64,000 bases of DNA from Catellatospora tritici. GTDB lineage: Bacteria > Actinomycetota > Actinomycetes > Mycobacteriales > Micromonosporaceae. A program made the translations under genes and the position numbers. The stretch is from positions 62,001 through 126,000 of the forward strand of contig NZ_JAHRCY010000016.1 in the NCBI RefSeq assembly GCF_019083965.1, written 5' to 3'. Under the pieces are notes generated by a model. That model did no database searches. It saw nothing but the letters and a program-made list of their open reading frames with translations, and was not told the DNA's origin. Shown piece after piece: positions 61,656-64,000 of this stretch (position 1 is its first letter; each line of letters starts with the position of its first letter).

Positions 61656-62849
61656 TTACGCCTGGACTGGAACATCCCCGTACTCATCCGGCGGGCCGAG
61701 CAACTGGCGGATCTCGTCGGCATCCTCACGCTGGCCGAGGGCTTCCAAGATGTCAGCCTGGGTAACCAGTGCTGACCGAAGACCGCTCGCGAAGGCCTCC
61801 GGCTCACTTTCCACCAGCTCCGCATATAGGCTTACTGACTCCTCTGCCAGCGAAAGCGCAGTGTCGAGTTCGGCGGCGCGGAGATGGCGCGCCCATGCGG
61901 CACCCCACAGCCCATAGGCCAGGTTGGGCAGAAACGCGTCCGGGTTGGCCTCGGCCAGCCGCCGGTAGCCGGTGACAGCCTCCTCGGTCGCGGCCAACGC
62001 CGCCTCCCACCGCCCCAGACCTGACAGCATCAGGCCGAGGTTGTTCAACGACCCGGCCAGGTCGGGCGGGAACGCATCGGGGTTGGCCTCGGCCAGTCGC
62101 CGGGAGCTGGTTACGGCTTCCTCGGTCACGGTCAACGCCGCCTCCCGCCGCCCCAGACCCGACAGCATCCCGCCGAGGTTGTTCAGCGCCGTGGCCAGGT
62201 TGGGCAGAAACGCGTCCGGGTTGGCCTCGGCCAGTCGCCGGTAGCTGGTGACGGCTTCCTCGGCGGTGGCTAGCGCCGCTTCCCGCCTACCGGCCTCAGC
62301 CAGCCGTAGCGCATGCCAGGTGAGCCATGTTGCCCGGGTTTCGGTGTTGCCGGCCGGTAGCCGGTCAACGATGGTAGTGGTCAGTACAGCAGCGATTCGG
62401 TGCAGCTCCAGGGACGGGTAAGGGATCTGCTCGGCTAGATTCTGCAGCATTGTCAGGTCAAGCTGTTCGGGCAGAAGCGCTGATAGTGGGTCGGTGTAGC
62501 GGCCGGGGAACTGCACGGCCACGGCGATCACCGCGCCGGTCATGGCCGCGACATCGGCTGCCAGGACTGAGCCGATCAGCGAGGTAGGCGCGGGGTGATG
62601 GTGCACCGCCCGGCCGATCACGGTCAGCGCCTGTACGGCCTGGGCTTCGCTGATCCCGGCGAACACCCGGGTCAACTGCCGTGGGTCACAGGAGGCCAGG
62701 ACTTGGGCAGCCAGGTGCTCGGCGAGCAGATCGGGCTGTAGCGTGCCCAGCGCGGTGCCCGGACCAGCGGGGTACAGGTCAGCCAGCCATGTCACCCACC
62801 GGTCGACGGTCCGCGTGTCGACGTCGGACACGGCCGGTGTGCGGGACAC
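61656..62849 (-). CDS. TPR protein, probably C-terminus of a broken STAND ATPase
   Basis: 397 residues. About 180 helical residues (WVTWLADLYPAGPGTALGTL, PDLLAEHLAAQVLASCDP) of the kind found between the ATPase and TPR parts of actinobacterial STAND-type ATPases. Then three 46-residue TPR units with the signature EEAVT-YRRLAEANPDAFLP-LA-ALNNLG-MLSGLGR, and a degenerate fourth. The frame starts at ATG 62849 with no good ribosome site, and homologous upstream sequence lies in another frame (62858-63115). It may be translated, but its NTPase is gone. Confidence 0.6.
   Translation of the reverse strand: MSRTPAVSDVDTRTVDRWVTWLADLYPAGPGTALGTLQPDLLAEHLAAQVLASCDPRQLTRVFAGISEAQAVQALTVIGRAVHHHPAPTSLIGSVLAADVAAMTGAVIAVAVQFPGRYTDPLSALLPEQLDLTMLQNLAEQIPYPSLELHRIAAVLTTTIVDRLPAGNTETRATWLTWHALRLAEAGRREAALATAEEAVTSYRRLAEANPDAFLPNLATALNNLGGMLSGLGRREAALTVTEEAVTSSRRLAEANPDAFPPDLAGSLNNLGLMLSGLGRWEAALAATEEAVTGYRRLAEANPDAFLPNLAYGLWGAAWARHLRAAELDTALSLAEESVSLYAELVESEPEAFASGLRSALVTQADILEALGQREDADEIRQLLGPPDEYGDVPVQA
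61933..62346 (-). repeat. 138-bp tandem TPR-coding repeats
   Basis: The motif aacgc(g/a)tc is spaced exactly 138 bp at 61933, 62071 and 62209. DNA identity between units is high, suggesting recent expansion by recombination. Units encode 46-residue TPRs. Confidence 0.8.
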
Positions 62850-62857
62850 CAGACCTG

Positions 62858-63115
62858 TCAGTCGTTGCTGTCGCTGGCGCCGAGCAGGGCCGCGACCGCT
62901 GCCAACTGCCGCAGCGGGGCGACGGCCTGCTCCAGCATTTCCGGATCTACATCAGTGTCGACCAGTGGCGGCCGTGAGCGCTGGGCCTGGGCTCGCCAGT
63001 ATTCAGCTTCATGGCATAGCACCTCGTCGAGCACATCGTGGCCGCCATCGATCGGTGAACCCAGAATCGCCACCAGGGCGTGGGCGTGCAGCGCAGCAGC
63101 GGTGCCTGCGGATCG
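62858..63115 (-). pseudogene. STAND ATPase inter-domain fragment, out of frame
   Basis: The minus strand reads AAALHAHALVAILGSPIDGG and VLDEVLCHEAEYWRAQAQR, the region preceding the WLADLYP segment in such ATPases, and stops at 62858. Upstream ATPase motifs (P-loop, Walker B) are absent. With the TPR gene it forms the remains of one large gene. Confidence 0.55.
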
Positions 63116-63369
63116 CGGTCACCAGTGGGAAGCTGGGCGGGGACCCGCCCGCCGGTCAAGATCTTCGCGAACACCGCTGCCGCCTGTGCGATGATTTCGC
63201 GTTGTGTACGGTCGTCGGCACGGGCCGGCAGGTCGATCACGTTGGTCGGCAGGGTGACCGATGAAGTCGGGCCGTCATGGCGTGCCGGCACGGATCCGCT
63301 CATCCATACGCCTCCAACCCAGTGTTCCGGTTCCACGGTACGCGGCGGCGGTGTGCCGGGGTCGCTCAT
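62947..63369 (-). CDS. Doubtful small protein fused to ATPase remnant frame
   Basis: 140 codons from ATG 63369. The first about 85 (VTLPTNVIDLPARADDRTQREIIAQAAAVFAKIL) look like a real protein. The remainder overlaps the remnant 62858-63115 in a different frame and is unlikely to be native. Possibly a small gene whose 3' end was replaced. Confidence 0.35.
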   Translation of the reverse strand: MSDPGTPPPRTVEPEHWVGGVWMSGSVPARHDGPTSSVTLPTNVIDLPARADDRTQREIIAQAAAVFAKILTGGRVPAQLPTGDRDPQAPLLRCTPTPWWRFWVHRSMAATMCSTRCYAMKLNTGEPRPSAHGRHWSTLM

Positions 63370-63546
63370 CGAAGCCCTCGATTTCACCGAGCCGTTGCGC
63401 ACGATCGCTGGAGTCGGCGTCCACGGCGCCTGGCACGGCCGAGACGGCAGGTGTTTCATAGAGTGGAAGGCGTCGCGATCAGGCCGGATATGTGCCGGCG
63501 CCGACCGGCGGCGTGTACTTGTGGCACCCGATGACCGGAGGTGGCC

Positions 63547-64000
63547 ATGGATCTCCTCTTGCGCCCGGGGACGCGTGCCGATACGGATGAGTGCGGAAGG
63601 ATATGCTTCGACGCGTTCGACCGAATCGCCCGCGAGCACGGCTTTCCCAGTGATTTTCCGAGCCAGGACGCTGCGACGGGGCTGGTGGAATCCCTGCTGG
63701 ACCATCCGGGCTTTTACAGCGTGGTCGCCGAGCGCGACGGGCGGGTCGTCGGGAGCAACTTCCTCGACGAACGCTCACCGGTCGGCGGCGTCGGCCCGGT
63801 GACCGTCGATCCGGACCGCCAGAACCACGGCACGGGCCGTCTGCTGATGGAAGACGTCATGCACAGGGCCGCGCAACGGCACGCCCCGGGAATCCGGCTC
63901 CTGCAGTCGAGTTACCACTGCAGGTCGTTCGCCCTGTACGCCAGCCTGGGCTTCGAGTTTCGCGAGACCCTGGCGTGTCTTCAGGGCCCACCGATCGGGC
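63547..64000 (+). CDS. GNAT acetyltransferase, 3' end outside window
   Basis: 151 codons seen from ATG 63547, with GGAGGTGG upstream. GNAT fold: LRPGTRADTDECGRICFDAF, acetyl-CoA block VGPVTVDPDRQNHGTGRLLM, and FALYASLGFEFRE. The protein is nearly complete; possible tandem GNAT arrangement cannot be judged. Confidence 0.85.
   Translation, partial: MDLLLRPGTRADTDECGRICFDAFDRIAREHGFPSDFPSQDAATGLVESLLDHPGFYSVVAERDGRVVGSNFLDERSPVGGVGPVTVDPDRQNHGTGRLLMEDVMHRAAQRHAPGIRLLQSSYHCRSFALYASLGFEFRETLACLQGPPIG

Noticed and set aside
1..64000. CRISPR array or rRNA operon
   Set aside because: No regularly spaced short direct repeats with unique spacers and no rRNA sequence were seen; the tandem repeats at 310-1345 and 61933-62346 are coding repeats.

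Overview
The window is high-GC, GTG-start-rich DNA from an actinomycete. Supporting this are a mycothiol S-conjugate amidase, a mycothiol-type DinB remnant, several P450s with actinobacterial [3Fe-4S] ferredoxins, and a signal-peptide protein built of delta-60 repeats. A filamentous soil genus is likely (Micromonosporaceae is only a guess). There is no rRNA, intact tRNA, CRISPR array, phage or intact transposon. The window looks like an accessory catabolic and detoxification region, with many enzymes, many local regulators and an unusual number of decayed genes.

Layout. 0-2 kb: 3'-truncated secreted delta-60 repeat protein, a tRNA-3'-end-like fragment and a strong hairpin. 2-7.4 kb: zinc alcohol dehydrogenase, CYP102-type self-sufficient P450-reductase and its divergent TetR. 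7.5-9.7 kb: a c-di-GMP operon (HD-GYP then GGDEF), whose upstream region carries the same pair of 18-bp dyads as the CYP102/TetR promoter. 10.1-20.6 kb: P450, ferredoxin reductase, [3Fe-4S] ferredoxin and TetR on the minus strand. Divergent from these is a five-gene, fully overlapping aromatic-cleavage operon (extradiol dioxygenase, FAH hydrolase, acyl-CoA synthetase, DoxX-like protein, FAD hydroxylase). 20.7-27.5 kb: loosely packed small genes (membrane protein, PIN-like protein, metallo-beta-lactamase-fold enzyme, NTF2-like protein, HSL-family esterase) among remnants of ketopantoate reductase and pyruvate-oxidase genes. 27.6-30.9 kb: heme-peroxidase operon (catalase-family protein, small partner, DyP peroxidase). 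31-39 kb: secreted hydrolase, pirin, PstS and dehydrogenase remnants, two more c-di-GMP enzymes and a second MBL-fold protein. 38.7-44 kb: tautomerase/SDR/HxlR, an enoyl-CoA hydratase-like protein, a TetR with an unknown partner, and an acetyltransferase. 44-50.8 kb: a membrane PAS-GGDEF protein, a natural ferredoxin-ferredoxin reductase fusion coupled to a P450, an epoxide hydrolase and an OsmC protein. 51-61 kb: electrophile/quinone stress region (WrbA-type flavoprotein, two MDR oxidoreductases, two MarR regulators, Mca, an MFS exporter, an FMN reductase) with conspicuous palindromic operators. 61-64 kb: a TPR protein that looks like the surviving C-terminus of a broken STAND-type ATPase, and a truncated GNAT gene.

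How it fits together. Two parallel P450/[3Fe-4S] ferredoxin/reductase systems, one split and one fused, and a fused CYP102 supply oxygenation. Dehydrogenases, the meta-cleavage operon, tautomerase, hydratase-like protein and epoxide hydrolase could process the products. Peroxidases, OsmC, flavin reductases and mycothiol detoxification would handle oxidative and electrophilic by-products. Four GGDEF proteins and one HD-GYP protein add dense c-di-GMP signalling. The shared operator pair suggests that at least one P450 and a c-di-GMP operon answer to the same TetR repressor. All functional calls rest on motifs read by eye, and pathway substrates are unknown.
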